A stretch of DNA of 64,000 nucleotides from Mactra quadrangularis (GCA_025267735.1 CM046300.1:36899322-36963321); one strand, 5' to 3'; counted from the first letter of the stretch, positions 34,462 to 46,826 are shown. The notes: a model not told the origin generated them from the sequence alone. Numbers and translations are program-made.

Positions 34462-35465
34462 CTACAAGTTGAACACCCATCTACTAGCTAGTAGTTCGAA
34501 CAATACATATGCTGGTGTGTCCGGCCCGAACTACAAGTTGTATACCCAATTACTAGCTAGTTATTCAAGTATAACCAATGTTGATGTATTTTATGTGAAC
34601 TACAAGTTGAATACCCAACTACTAACTGGTAGTTCAAATAATACATTTGCTGGTGTGTCCGGGTCGAACTACAAGTTGAACGTCCAACTACTAGCTAGTA
34701 GTTCAAAAGATACATATGCTGGTGTGTCCTGGCCGAACTACAACTTGAATACCCAACTACTAGCTAGTAATTCAAAAAATACCTGTGCTTGTGAGTGCGG
34801 GTCGAACTACAACTTGAATACCCAACTACTAGCTAGTAATTCAAAAAATACCTATGCTGGTGTGTCCGGGGCGAACAACAACTTGAATACCTAATTACTA
34901 GCTAGTAATTCAAACGTTATGTATAGTAATGTGTCTGGGTCGAACTACAAGTTGAATGCCCAACTATTAGCAAGTAGTTCAAACAATTCCTGTGCTAGAG
35001 TACCTGGGCCGAACTACAATTTGAATACCCAATTACTAGCTAGTAATTCAAATGTTATGTATAGTAATGTTTCTGGGCCGAACTACAAGTTGAATACCCA
35101 TCTACTAGCTAGTAATTCAAAAAATACCTATGCTGGTGTGTCCTGGCCGAACTACAACTTGAATACCCAACTACTAGCTAGTAATTCAAACGATACCTAT
35201 GCTGGTGAGTCCGGGTCGAACTACAAGTTGAATACCCAACTACTAGCTAGTAATTCAAACGATACGTATGCTTGTGTGTCCGGGTCGAACTTCAACTTGA
35301 ATACCCATCTACTAGCTTGTAATTCAAAAGATACCTACGCTGGTGTGTCCGGGTCGAACTACAAGTTGAATACCCAACTACTAGCCAGCTCGTAATTCGC
35401 GAACTGCAAGTTGAATACCTATCTACTAGCTAGCTAGTAATTCGCGAACTACGAGTTGAATTACA
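34462..35465 (+). repeat. 69-bp minisatellite, second block, about 14 units
   Basis: The first 440 bases repeat 33063-33495 with an offset of 1399 and encode an identical 146-residue frame. Similarity stays very high to about 35090, then the units are in a different order. The 158-residue frame 34919-35395 is the longest in the window. The last two units are altered, with 'taattcgcgaactac' strings. Confidence 0.9.
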
Positions 35466-35747
35466 ATGCACAATCTACACGCCAACTTCACATACCTATT
35501 CTGTCCAATGTTTGTATACAAGCTTCCATAGTGAGATTTATAAATAGAAAAACTGCGGCCATGTTGACATCTGCCACAGCGAAATTTAATCTGAATGAGT
35601 AAATAAAATGAAACTATGAACATTTTGATTATTTATGGTTCATTTTTTTCGGTCTTATTTGCTTGTTTGAATATTAAGCTTTCTTATCGTGTATCTAGAT
35701 TTGTATTTTATTGTTCTTTTTTAAACTCCACGTGTCATGTGAAATCC
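35466..35747. other. Unassigned AT-rich DNA
   Basis: No gene or repeat recognised. Confidence 0.4.
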
Positions 35748-36042
35748 AGGGGCGGATCCAAGGGGGGGGGGTTCGAACTTTTTCTAGGGAGTGTCCAAAC
35801 TTTCGAACCACAACCACATTGTACAAATTTTGTAAAATAATGCAACCTATTAATAACAAAACTACAAAACCATTCAATCTATGTTAAGCACAGAGAAAAA
35901 TTGCTTCATGCTACTTAAAAATGACTTACAGTAAAGAAAATCACTAATGGTTAGGTACATTTTGGAAATTCTAGGGGTTCGGACCCCATTCCCCCCTCCC
36001 CGACCCCTCTCCCGACCCCTCCTCGCTAGATCCGCCCATGAA
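35748..36042. mobile_element. Miniature TIR element starting CAGGGGCGGATCC
   Basis: The left end CAGGGGCGGATC mirrors the right end GATCCGCCCATG with one mismatch. 'tgaaatc' precedes the left end, and overlaps the right border, giving a target duplication of 5-8 bases depending on where the border is drawn. A G10 run follows the left end and C/T-rich sequence precedes the right. hAT is likely if the duplication is 8 bases. Confidence 0.65.
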
Positions 36043-36853
36043 ATCTATATTGAAACCTTTCAGACTTGTATACTCATACATTGTTACATACAGTTTGTGT
36101 AGTTTGTTTTACCCCTCTATATCCTACGTTATCTCAAATTTGTTGATCTCAAGTGACTGAGCTTTTAATGGTTGCCTTGAAAGCGCATGTAGTTAAAGGG
36201 AGTACAAACAATATTTCAATAGGATAATTTATCATGTTGATCACGATTTCGAAACATCCTAGTTGGCATCACAGGCAACTGTATTAAACTGAAACTAACC
36301 TGCTTCAAAGGCAAATCCCTACCTCTACGTATATTTGCCAACTATTTTGGCAGACGACATCACAGGCGACAGTATCAAACTGAAACCATCTTGCTTCAAG
36401 GCGAATTGCTATCTCAACCTTTACTTGCCAATTACTGAGGAAGATATCTTTTTATCGAATTTGCTCCATCCACACATGTCTGTTACAGAGTAAATAAATC
36501 ATAAAATGACGACGACTGGCTGTATAAGGTACGTATATTTGAGCTCCCTTCAGGCGAATAATAGTTTCATTCAGGAAGCACGGAGTTTTTATCACGATCG
36601 GATAGCGAATGTATTGCGTACGCTCATGTAAAATGCAAAACAAGATTATCAAACTGAACCTGTGCAGAGATTTTGCTCGCAATGAAGTTCAGTTTTACAT
36701 TAATTAAACCAACGTGTTTGCTGACAAAAATTCCTGTGGCCAATTTCTAGCCTAAAAGTACGGAATCGGGAGAATTAAAACCGTGTTTTAAACCACAATC
36801 TTTGGCAATTACATATAAGTACAAATTGTTAAATTTACAGTACGTTCATAGCT
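36043..36853. other. Unassigned stretch with a local direct repeat
   Basis: A segment of about 100 bases with 'catcacaggcaactgtattaaactgaaac' and 'gcttcaaaggcaaatccct' (from about 36268) recurs in changed form from about 36359. No gene recognised. Confidence 0.45.
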
Positions 36854-36856
36854 TTA

Positions 36857-38596
36857 GGCCACAACAAATTGATCATATGTTCTATGGATTTTGTCCGAAA
36901 AAAATTGGAGCGAGCGAGCGAAAAAAAAATAAAAATATTTTTTTCCCACATTTTGCATTTTGAGGAGCGAGCGAAAAGCGAAAAATAAAAAAAGTTCTAT
37001 TTTTATGAATATTCATTTACTTAATAGACATGCTTATTTAAATATAAAACATGGATTGATGCTGTACTACTATGGATTCATTCTATTTTTCTTACATGAT
37101 ACAATTTTAAAAGCACTGCATGTGTTTATTATTTTTCTCTCAATTATAGTTTCATATTTAGTCTTTTTCTTGGGTTTTATTATCTTGACCTTGGATTACA
37201 AGGAAATGTCTGTTTAGCTCTGATTATCTTGTAGTTTCTTGTAAGAAAGATTACTTACTAATATTTATAAAAGAATGCTTTTAATATGATACATACAAAA
37301 TAAATATTTGTATTTTGTTCCATTTGCATGAACTGTACTATATTATTATACTGTAAAATATATTGGTTTCATTCAATATTGAACTTCAAAACTTCCAAGA
37401 TCATTGTAAAATTTTAGAATCAGCACTTCTAAAATTATAAAGGACCAAACCTGGTGACTTTTTATGTAAAATAAATCCCTATATTAACCAAATAAATAAG
37501 TGATGGAATCAACAACAAACAGCTACTCAGCAAGTTTAAATCCTCCTGAATGAAAATTTTAGGCTCTGTACCCCTATAAAATGATGGACCAAACCAGACT
37601 TTTGGTGTATAAATAAAGTTTTAATATTCAAGTAAATAAAGGATGGGCTCAAAAACATAAAAATTATGTATAATTATATTCATATACTCAGTATACTTAA
37701 GTTCCTGAATGAGAATTTTAGAATCAGCACCCCTATAAAATGATAATGAAAAAAACCTGTTAACTTTTAAGTGCATAAATACAGTCTTATTAATTAGGAA
37801 GAAGAAGAAGATTATTAATTAACCAAATTATGCTACAGACTAAACAACATACTACTGCTAAGTATACATAAGTAATCCTGAAGGAAAAATAGAATCAGCA
37901 CCTCTATAAAATTAAATGGACTATACGTCTTGGTGTCGAAAGTATAGCCTTTTGGTAATTAATACAAAATACAACTTCATTTTAAATCAGTCTGTTCGAA
38001 TATCTCCCCAGCATGAACATTATTAGAAAAGGAAATCTTCTATCCTGTCCTACCTCAATTCATAAGACATGAGTCGACCTCTATTGTAAATTATTTTACA
38101 CAGAAGGTGAACATATGACGTCACACATCCAGATCATCTTTGTAGGGTTGATGGAGCCGCTCTGTCTACGTCACTGTTCAACTTCTGTGTGTATCAAGAG
38201 TTAAAGTTTATGGAAGTTAAGCATTGCATTTATTACGTGTAAATTTAGTATAAATGTGTTAAAACGTGTACTAAATATAATTTAGGATTTAGAAATACAA
38301 AGGAACAAAGGATCGACACGATCATCATAGTGACGTATGTAAACGTGAATACTTTACTGTTTTGTTACAAATATAGCAATGTCATAGTGATAAGCTTTGA
38401 TATTTAGACCAAAAAGTATTGATTTTCTCCGTAAAACTTCTTGGTTGAGTGCCAAAAAAAATTGACTTCAAAAAAATCTTGACGCGGTAAAAATTTTGAA
38501 GTGCGGGAGCAAAAAAAAAATAAAAATATTTTTTTTCCATTTTCGGATTTTTAGGTGCGGGAAATCCGACGAACAAAAGATCAATTTGTTGTGGCC
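36857..38596 (+). mobile_element. 1.74-kb Harbinger-like TIR element, copy 1
   Basis: The ends are inverted, GGCCACAACAAATTGATC at the left and its complement at the right, each flanked by TTA (36854-36856; 38597-38599). A TTA duplication is typical of PIF/Harbinger. Weaker inverted similarity extends about 150 bases inwards through A/T runs. The inside contains three to four tandem units of about 140-150 bases with 'cagcacccctataaaatgat'. An 85-residue hydrophobic frame (36960-37217) has no transposase motif. A local inverted repeat lies at 38098-38194. No DDE transposase is present, so it is non-autonomous. Confidence 0.85.
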
Positions 38597-38599
38597 TTA

Positions 38600-39029
38600 T
38601 TGACATTCAAGAAATTAACCCATTCAAAACCTATCCCGTTGTTCCTTGAACAAAAAAACTTTATCCTACTAGCTCAGAACTGGGGGACCAGGAAGCGGAC
38701 TTGAAACTGATATATCTAAGTTGTGAGGACTTGTGTCACAATCGAGCTTAATAAATTAGTGTACCAATAGGTAATGTAAGTTCATACAATGTTCATAAAA
38801 GAAAACCATTTCCTCGTTTATTTCGTCATAGATTAATCCGGGTATTTTGTTTGTGTACCTTTCTCATTAGATAAGAATAAAGAATGCGGATATTTTTGGC
38901 CTTGGGTGCGCTTATCTAGAATGACGCACAGATAAAAAAACTTTATAGTCAAAGATGACAGACGTTGTATATAGTATACATGAAGTCAATGATAAACTCG
39001 GTCCAATAAAACATTTATACAGATAAAGT
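38600..39029. other. Unassigned DNA
   Basis: No gene or repeat recognised between the TIR element and the following foldback element. Confidence 0.4.
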
Positions 39030-39485
39030 TCATGGTGGCAATACCACGTGACTAAAACATCACAAATGCTGCGGTATTAAAAAGATAACAGTAAAACAAT
39101 CCCCATCGAATCAGAGTTTTAAAGAGCTGTAAGTCTTTTAATTATTGTCAGATTTACGTTACATCTACTTGAGGCAGGAAAGTATACACTGCGCATTACT
39201 TCTCCATCGCTAGTATTTTTACATTTAGCAAACACCCTTGAAAACCTACCAACGTTCTTCCTATTAAAAAAGACGACTACTTGTCACTGTAGCACTCTGA
39301 AAAGGGCAAGAAGTATAAAACTGGTGTTGGAGATGTGATACCCAGCAAAAAGTGTACACTTTTCTGCTTAGCCTCGAACAGGTATCATTGACATTTAAAT
39401 AATTAAAGACTTACATCTCTTCAAACTTAGGCTGACTTTTCACTGTTATTATTGAAACCATTGTCCCTGTGAAGATGTTTTCATA
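39030..39485. mobile_element. Foldback element, copy 1
   Basis: The left arm (about 39085-39270, with 'gagctgtaagtcttttaatt' and 'cacatctcc'-like text) is the imperfect reverse complement of the right arm (about 39300-39455, 'ttaaagacttacatctcttc'). Related to 52414-53228. Confidence 0.6.
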
Positions 39486-40049
39486 ACCATGGGTAAGCTT
39501 TCCTTTGATTATCTCTGATATTGTCTCGTGCCCTATTGGTTTAAATGGTTGAATGAAGCTATGTTTTGTTGACAACTGCTATTCTACATCTGCTAAATAT
39601 TACGTTGTTCGCATGAGACAATTATGTTTATCAACCACCATAATACATTGAATTTGATAGTTCTATGGGTGCTCACGTAGAACAAGTTTGACTGTACACA
39701 TTTACCACTAGGTAAATACCCAAAATATTACCCCATATCAATCACTCTTAGCTAACTTCCTGGACCAAATGTAAACAGTCGGGGAAATACAGTCTTTATC
39801 TATAGAACCCAGCAAAACTTCCTCAATTATTTTGCTAGCCATTCACAAAATTGACTTATTTAAGGAAATAACGATGTTTCCAGATTAACAAACAAATGTT
39901 ATGCTTTTCCAAGAGTGGTCTTAAAAAGTGACCATATGTTCCATATCAGAGAAAATCTCTTCGGCTGGAAAACGAGACATAGCTGTACTGGTATTTCTTT
40001 ATCAAATGTAATGAACTTCATAGCAGGTTGTAAACCTTTCGTCTTTAAG
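39486..40049. other. Unassigned DNA
   Basis: No gene or repeat recognised. Confidence 0.4.
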
Positions 40050-40362
40050 CTGCCCGGCTAGCTCAGTTGGTTGCACACAGGTTTACTGGTGGAGGTATCG
40101 TACGCTCGATTTCCAGACTGGCGGGCAGAGGCATACTTTCGTGGAACTTGGTCATGAAATAAGTTCTACGACAATTCGCCCCTAGCACTGATTCTTAATC
40201 ATGTAGGCCAATTGTCAGTCATTGAAGTATGTGCCAAATAACTGGTCACCGGTTAACCGCTGAAGTCTGAGATTTAGCCTTTCTGGGAACAGTGCGTAGG
40301 TTATTTGTCCGCCGTTATATAATATAAACAATGTGTTGATAGGCGTAAAACCAACCAAAAAC
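40050..40362 (+). mobile_element. tRNA-derived SINE, type 1, second copy
   Basis: Same family as 18631-18937: A box CTAGCTCAGTTGG, central 'gcatactttcgtggaacttgg', 'gagatttagcctttctggga' and a tail 'tgttgataggcgtaaaacc'. The B box is poor and no target duplication is visible, so it is older than the 18.6-kb copy. Confidence 0.8.
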
Positions 40363-40429
40363 AGATTCGACAATTTGCCATGGCAATTAATAAAAAGTAA
40401 CACAAAATTGCCATATTTGACATTGATTG

Positions 40430-41135
40430 CGTTAACAATGTTTAAAAAACATCCACTTAAATAACAATAAACTCAAATCAACAACAATTAAAACCAACAA
40501 CTAAAACAAAACAACAATTTCATTTTGTACTAATAAAAAACAACATTTACTGTTACTAAAATCAACAACTTATATTCAAATACACCATGTAAAACAGCAA
40601 AACAACGAAAAAAGCAAGCAACATCACAAAATAACAACACAAAACAAATACAGCTACAACAACCAAAAACAACAATTACAACTAAAAGCAAAAACAACAT
40701 CGGAAAGCAAACAGAAACAACTACTAAAAACAATATAAAAACAAAAAACAACAAACTCGAAACAACATGTATGATAACTCCAAACAACTAAATGATCAAC
40801 ATCAATTCAAACCAACAACTACTACTTAAAACCACAACAACGACTAAAACTATTACAACAGCAAGTCATAGCAACACTAACTACAACTGAAAAAGAAACT
40901 TAAGTCAATTCAAAACAACAACATCGACACATAGTTACAAAGAGCGACTCTAAACAACAGATAAAACTCAAAACTGCAAAATAACCAATAGCAGAAACAA
41001 CCTAGAACAACAGAACAACAACATCATTACCCAAAACAATAGCAACACTTTTTAACAATAGCAACAACAACACAAAACAACATTAATAACTATTACAACA
41101 ATAATCATCAGGCTCAACTTAAAAGAACAACAACA
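40430..41135. repeat. (CAA)-rich low-complexity tract
   Basis: About 700 bases composed largely of AAC/CAA triplets broken by other short words. The minus-strand frame at 40530-40787, rich in Val, Phe and Leu, is a product of this composition. Confidence 0.85.
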
Positions 41136-41345
41136 AATAATAGGGGAGACAATTGAAGTCAACAACGACTGTGCTACAATTAGAATTACTTCCCTTTATT
41201 ACTAAACTAGCTACAATCGCGAGCTTTTTCTGTTGTGCTTTATTTACTTTATTTATGGCATACTTTTATTTGCATGTATTATGAAAAAACCTGCAATAAA
41301 CATGATTTATCTAATGCTACGTTTTTCAACTTGTTTACAATGAAT
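41136..41345. other. Short unassigned stretch
   Basis: No feature recognised between the CAA tract and the SINE fragment. Confidence 0.4.
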
Positions 41346-41512
41346 ACGCATCTACCCTTCCACAAGGCCGGTAACTTCTCCATATACCTTATAGGAGAAA
41401 ATTGACATAATTGTCAAATTTTCATAGGAGGTTTTAAACACCCCGGTCGGATTCGAACCCATATCCACTTCGGAACACAAGATTCGAAATTCCGTGTCTC
41501 GTATCAATAATC
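41346..41512 (-). mobile_element. tRNA-derived SINE fragment, type 2, reversed
   Basis: Minus-strand reading gives a B box GGGTTCGAATCC, 'gaaaatttgacaattatg' and 'ggccttgtggaagggtag'. The tail is missing and the head is diverged. Confidence 0.75.
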
Positions 41513-41649
41513 AATCACGCAGACCTTAATCGTACTATAAATAAATGATAAAAATGTCCCTTTCTGATTTTGAAATAGAAGATATACATGTTCAGTTTCA
41601 CACGATTGTATTTGTAAGCGACTTGGGTTACGGAAATTGGCGAATGATC

Positions 41650-41790
41650 ATATTACGGCGGTCAGACAACCTACAAACTGTTCCTGGGAAGGCTTAATCT
41701 CTCCGGGATTTAGCAATGAACTAGTTACTGGACTCATACTTCCGTCAGTGACTGACAACTGTTCATATTGATTTAGATTCAGTAGTAGAA
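41650..41790 (-). mobile_element. tRNA-derived SINE fragment, type 1, reversed 3' half
   Basis: Minus-strand reading gives 'cagtcactgacggaagtatg' and 'gagattaagccttcccagga', matching the second half of 18631-18937. The tRNA head is absent. Confidence 0.7.
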
Positions 41791-42244
41791 CCTTTTACAT
41801 TATTCTACAGAAAAACGTTATATTTTGCAATGTTCCTATTGCAAATAGCTTACAATTGTCATGGACTCAGATACTCTTTTGTTAGCGCAAATTAAGTCAC
41901 TTTTGAAATCGCTGAATGCAGCGAACTTGTTATTTAGTGCCTAAACAATCTCGTGCCTACATGTTATTTAATGACAAAACAATGACTTTAGTTTGTAATT
42001 CTATAATTATCTTATCTCAACACTAACTACATTAAGCTACATGGTGAGATTTCAAGCACATATCTGTACATATATATATATAATTAATGTCTCAGAAGAT
42101 AAGGCTTGTTGCATCCAATCATAAGTGATGCCTAACTCAGGATAACCACTTAACAAGCGTCCAGTTTATCCTATTTATAAATGTGTCGTCTGCTTGATTC
42201 TAACTCTTATCGATATATTTTGGTTCCGTCATTTGGCTACACTC
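41791..42244. other. Unassigned DNA
   Basis: No gene or repeat recognised, apart from a (TA)n tract near 42068-42083. Confidence 0.4.
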
Positions 42245-42249
42245 TATGT

Positions 42250-45200
42250 CAGGGTGGAGAATCAAAACCAGTTCGTATCATATAAAATGTAAACAAACGG
42301 ACGCCATTTTGGAAAATTTCAGGTATTTTTTCTAATTTACTCCTTAAATCGTCCACCAATGAAAAAACAAAAATTACCATAACACGCTACTCATTTATCC
42401 GCTTCTAATGATGTATATAACATACAGATTCAATTAGAATTTCAATAAGTTATCCCGGACATTGGAATCGAAGTGAGCAAGAATTAGGTCATTTTTGACG
42501 GATGCGAACTGGTTCAAATTCATGCTTTTGCCTAGTTTATCACAAAAAAGCATTTTTTCTCGTTAAATTTGCCATGTATAACCCACGGAGCAGGTGTGTA
42601 ATCTTGTAGAAAAGTATTAACTCTTCCTGACTTAGTTTTGACATAAAAATAGATTTTTTTGAGAATGATGCGAACCGGTTCAGGTTTATACAATGATACG
42701 AACCGGTTCAGATTTATGGTATTTTGCAATTTTATTTTTATTTGCATACGTTCTTTGTCGATGTGTTTATTTATTTATTTAATGGAGTTAACGCCGTATC
42801 AACACAATTTAGGTCATTTCACGGCGTCCAGCGCACCTAACCTAGCTTTCCTGGACCATTGTCTATAACCAGTACTCACCTACCCTCCCACAAGGCCGGA
42901 AACTTTTCCATATTATCTAATCAATGGAGGAAAATCGACATTATTGTCAAATTTTCACGGAAGGGTATAACCTCCACGGGTGGGATTCGAACCCCCTCGG
43001 GCACGAGTATCCAAATCCCGGCGCGCTACCAACTGCGCTATCGACCCGGGTTTTGTCGATGTGAGTTTCACGGCATTATTTTTCCAAACTTACACAATTT
43101 TATTTCGTTTCCGTTTCGATTTCAAAACGTTTTACAACAATCTGATTTTTCGGGAGTTTTAGCTGAAAATGAATTCATATTACAAATGTACCATATAACT
43201 CATCGGTTACTTTTATGCATGGTCAGGTGGAGAAAAGTAAATGCGAATGGAACGTTGACATTTTTATCATAAAAAATAGAGATGGTGTTCGGTTAAGTAT
43301 AAAGTTATTTTCAGCTAAAAATCTCGAAGTAGTCAAATCGTTTGCGAAAGTTGTTAAATTGAGTCAAAATGACGATCACAATTCGTTATTCAAAGTATTG
43401 AAAGACTTTCGTACACATTGAAACCTTATAAATACATACTAAAATTACTCCTTGATAGACTCAACTACGAATCGAAAAGTGCATGACAAGCTGACGAAAT
43501 TTTAATTTAACAATAAAAATATTTATGTTTCCTCTTTTCTAAAAATAACTAATAAAACATATATGTAGGTAGGTATGTCGGCTTTTTTTGAAAATATATC
43601 AATTTCGACGTTTGGGGACTGGAGACAGTGGTTACACTTACACAAACACAAAATCTGGTTTATCACTGGTTAATTTTACTTTAGACTGTCTGTCTGTATT
43701 CATTTTGTAAAACTCAAAATATCCGACGTGAAAAACACTGACCAACAGCACATTTTTACTTGCGCAGTGATTTATTTTGAAGCTGGAAAACATTAGTCCA
43801 TGAGACATATTTTGAAACAATGAGTCCCACCCAAAAAAAACACAACGAATCTGGAGATTTTGGTCGCTAAAGCATGTCCTTCAAATAATGCATAATTTTT
43901 AAACAATCATTTTTCATTCAATATTATTGTGTAGTCTCAATGACTTGGTGTATCTTATATTAATATTATCACATTCATTTTCATTAGTAAATAAGTTTTG
44001 TGAATCATTTGTAATGTTAAAACATAATTTCATGATAAATTGCAGACTGAGTCATTATCTGTCATTGTGAAGTATTTATCAATTAAGCTTATTTATTTCT
44101 AAATGATTACAATTTTTTATTTCTATATACATTAATTAACTTGGATTAATTTGGAATTGTTTTACACACACCACAGTACAAATTATTACAATCGGCCACG
44201 TATACAAAATTATTATGGACATATGTTAAATTTCACGATGCCATTTAATTTTTATAGTCAAGTAAATGGTTTGATCAATTATATACATATTACTAAATCA
44301 TCATAAAATGATGTGGGTTTAAATTTCTATTAAAATATTAGCCACAAACATTTATAATATACATGTACTGTAAAATTCGTAATATTCGATTGTAACCTTT
44401 CATGTCATACTGCAGAACGCTGTATCGCTTGGACGTAGTTTTCAGCTGAGGTTTACTTTAATTTTACGGGTATAACGCGCATTAAAAAAATCTGAGCAAA
44501 ATCTGAAAAAAATCAGCCGATTTATCCGGCGAAATCGAGATGATCGGCCGATTTTTCGGCGAAAAGACAAAATCTCGCGGCCGATTTCTCACTTACAACC
44601 GACCACACAGCTCTCAAATCAATAAAAAAGACATCGTCCATCATTATATAATTAAGGTCGGCGTTTATCATCAAAGAAGTTGATATACATTAACAATAAG
44701 TTCGAAGGGACACAGAGCCGACTCACATTAAATTGATTTTAACGACGTTATTATTAGAGCTTTGTTCTTACTCGGATAAAAAAATTATATGCCCGTAAAT
44801 ATTACGATATTTTATGGATATTCATAAATATAAAAAATGTCAAAATCACGACAAATTTTACTAAAACAGTCATTACTCGGTGCTAATTATCACCTAACCT
44901 TCTATGTATAAATTAACTGCCAACACGTTATCATTTATCTATTGACGCATGTCCGCGGTTCAAAGTTTGCGTCTCTAACGCATGACGCACGGCATAATGA
45001 ATCACTACTTGAACGCCGGGTCGGAAAAAAGTCGTTGTTAAAAGTCCTACATCCAGATTGGATTGAAAAAAAATCTTGATTTCGGCAATAAAAACTTTTG
45101 AGTGGGCGGGTTTTTTGGTCGTCGGTCGAGAAAGGGAAAACATGTGTATTTTTAATTTTGGTCCTAAAATAATTATGGTACAATACTGTTCGACATTTAA

Positions 45201-46289
45201 ATGAACGACATTGCATTCTATAAATAGATGGTGAAGATATCACCCGTATACTAACCCGCACAACATTCCCAGATTTCGGCGTTTTAGTACGCAACAGAAT
45301 ATAGTGCGGCGCATGAAGACAAAATCTTTCGGTTTTTGACAAAATCATTGTTAAAATTTAAAATAAATTATCCATTATAGCTACAGGAATATAAATCCAT
45401 GTATTCAAAGAACATTTAAACATCGAAAGGTACAGATGCATAGTTAAACTGTGTATTCTACTTTCGATTTCAAATGTCTGTGTAAAGAATGACAGATGTA
45501 AACACGTTACGACGGAGATTTAATTACTGGTTAAAAAGTTTCATTTAATGAGGAAAGCTGGTTGGATAGTAAAATTTTATTGAGTAGACACAAAATACAT
45601 TCTCTTATTTGTTGAGTATACTTGTTGGGGGAAATTACTAGAATGTAAACATTGCCACGTGTTTAGGTAAATAAACAGTTTTACCCATGATGCTCGGCGT
45701 CTCCGTACAAAGGTCAGTCAGACCGTTTGTGTACAGAATGACGATTTGTTTTTAATATTAATGCCGTGAAACAGACATCGACAAAGAACGTTTGCAAATG
45801 AGGTATAAAAGTAAAATATCATAAATCTGAACCGGTTCGTATCATTGTATTAATCTGAACCGGTTCGCATCATTCTTCAAAAATTCTATTTTTATGTCCA
45901 AACTATATCTGGAGGAGTTGATACTGTACTACAAGACTACATACGTGTTCCGTGGGTTTTACATAGCAATTTAAACGAGAATAAATGCTTTTTTCGTAAT
46001 AAACTAGGCTAAAGTATGAATTTGAACCAGTTCGCATCCGTCAAATACGATCCAATTTTTGCTCACTTCGATTCCAATGTCCGGGATAACTTGTTTAAAT
46101 TCTAATTGAATCTGTAGGTAATATACATCACTAGAAGCGGAAAAATGAGTAGCGTGTTATAGTAATTTTCGTTTTTTCATTAGTGGACGAATAAAAGAGT
46201 AAATTAGAAAAATTACCTGAAAATTTCCAAAATGGCGTCCGTTTGTTTACGTTTTGAGTGATACGAACTGGTTTTTATTCTCCACCCTG
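42250..46289. mobile_element. 4.04-kb TIR element, 531-bp ends, 5-bp target duplication TATGT
   Basis: The ends CAGGGTGGAGAAT/ATTCTCCACCCTG are flanked by TATGT on both sides (42245-42249; 46290-46294). The left TIR (42250-42765 plus 43064-43078, split by a SINE) and the right TIR (45759-46289) are each 531 bases and about 85-90% identical. Four copies of GATRCGAACYGGTTCARAT lie in each TIR, two of them with the palindrome GAACCGGTTC. The 2.7-kb core has no transposase; frames at 43215-43421 and 44935-45348 are unrecognised. Repeated 'cgatttttcggcgaaa' words occur at 44515-44590. Superfamily not assigned. Confidence 0.85.
42766..43051 (-). mobile_element. tRNA-derived SINE, type 2, nested in the left TIR of the 4.04-kb element
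   Basis: Minus-strand copy of the 32759/34167 family with an AAATAAATAAAT tail. TTTGTCGATGTG flanks both sides (42754-42765; 43052-43063), and the matching place in the right TIR (near 45775-45786) has no insertion. A and B boxes are intact (GCGCAGTTGGTAGCGC; GGTTCGAATCCC type). Confidence 0.93.
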
Positions 46290-46294
46290 TATGT

Positions 46295-46826
46295 TCTGGG
46301 AATTTCTAGTGAGATTTTCTTCCGCATTCAGTCGCTTTAGTTATCGACTTCAAATGGAACGGTTGCTATGGAAACGACGTCTATGTAGTCTGGCTCTAGA
46401 AGGCAATTCAAATCGAGTGATGTCAGGGAAAGTATGAGAGGATTATACGTGTTGTTATGAGACGTGATTCTGATGGGTTGATATCTAATATGAGGACATG
46501 TTGAACTACAGGATACTTAAACACTGTATGACGTCATTGGTCATGTTGGAACAACCTAAAAAGGTGCATACATTGCATGATCATCGTTTACTTCTGATGT
46601 TATAATGTTTGTGCATATATTATAATTTAAAGTATTGCGAACGAGTGACATTGCAAAATGCATTTTGGCATAAGATATTTACATCGTCCGGTAGGGTTAT
46701 GTGGCCTTGATTTTTACAGTCTGCATGTTGTCATCTTTGGTTTCAAACATTAGTACTAGTAATCTTTCATACATCATAGACTGAGTGTCTTCTCTTTTTG
46801 TGGGGGCGACTTGACATATTGTTGTT
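46295..46826. other. Unassigned DNA
   Basis: No gene or repeat recognised. Confidence 0.4.

Noticed and set aside
33055..35395. Long open frames (146, 62, 74, 146 and 158 residues) as a repeat-protein gene
   Set aside because: They follow from a 69-base tandem repeat; stops and a frameshift break the frame, and amino-acid-changing differences between units are common.
36960..37217. 85-residue hydrophobic frame in the TIR element as a gene
   Set aside because: It is conserved in the second copy only because the copies are nearly identical overall; it has no known motif, and A/T-rich DNA readily gives such frames.
40530..40787. Minus-strand hydrophobic frame as a membrane protein
   Set aside because: It is the translation of a CAA/AAC-rich low-complexity tract.
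44990..45140. Relic of the Harbinger-like element inside the 4.04-kb element
   Set aside because: Only a short run ('aaaaaatcttga', 'aaaa.tttt.agtg.g') looks similar to its subterminal A/T-rich region; too weak to claim.
44935..45348. 137-residue minus-strand frame in the 4.04-kb element as a transposase
   Set aside because: No DDE/D or zinc-finger pattern could be seen, and an overlapping frame of similar quality exists.
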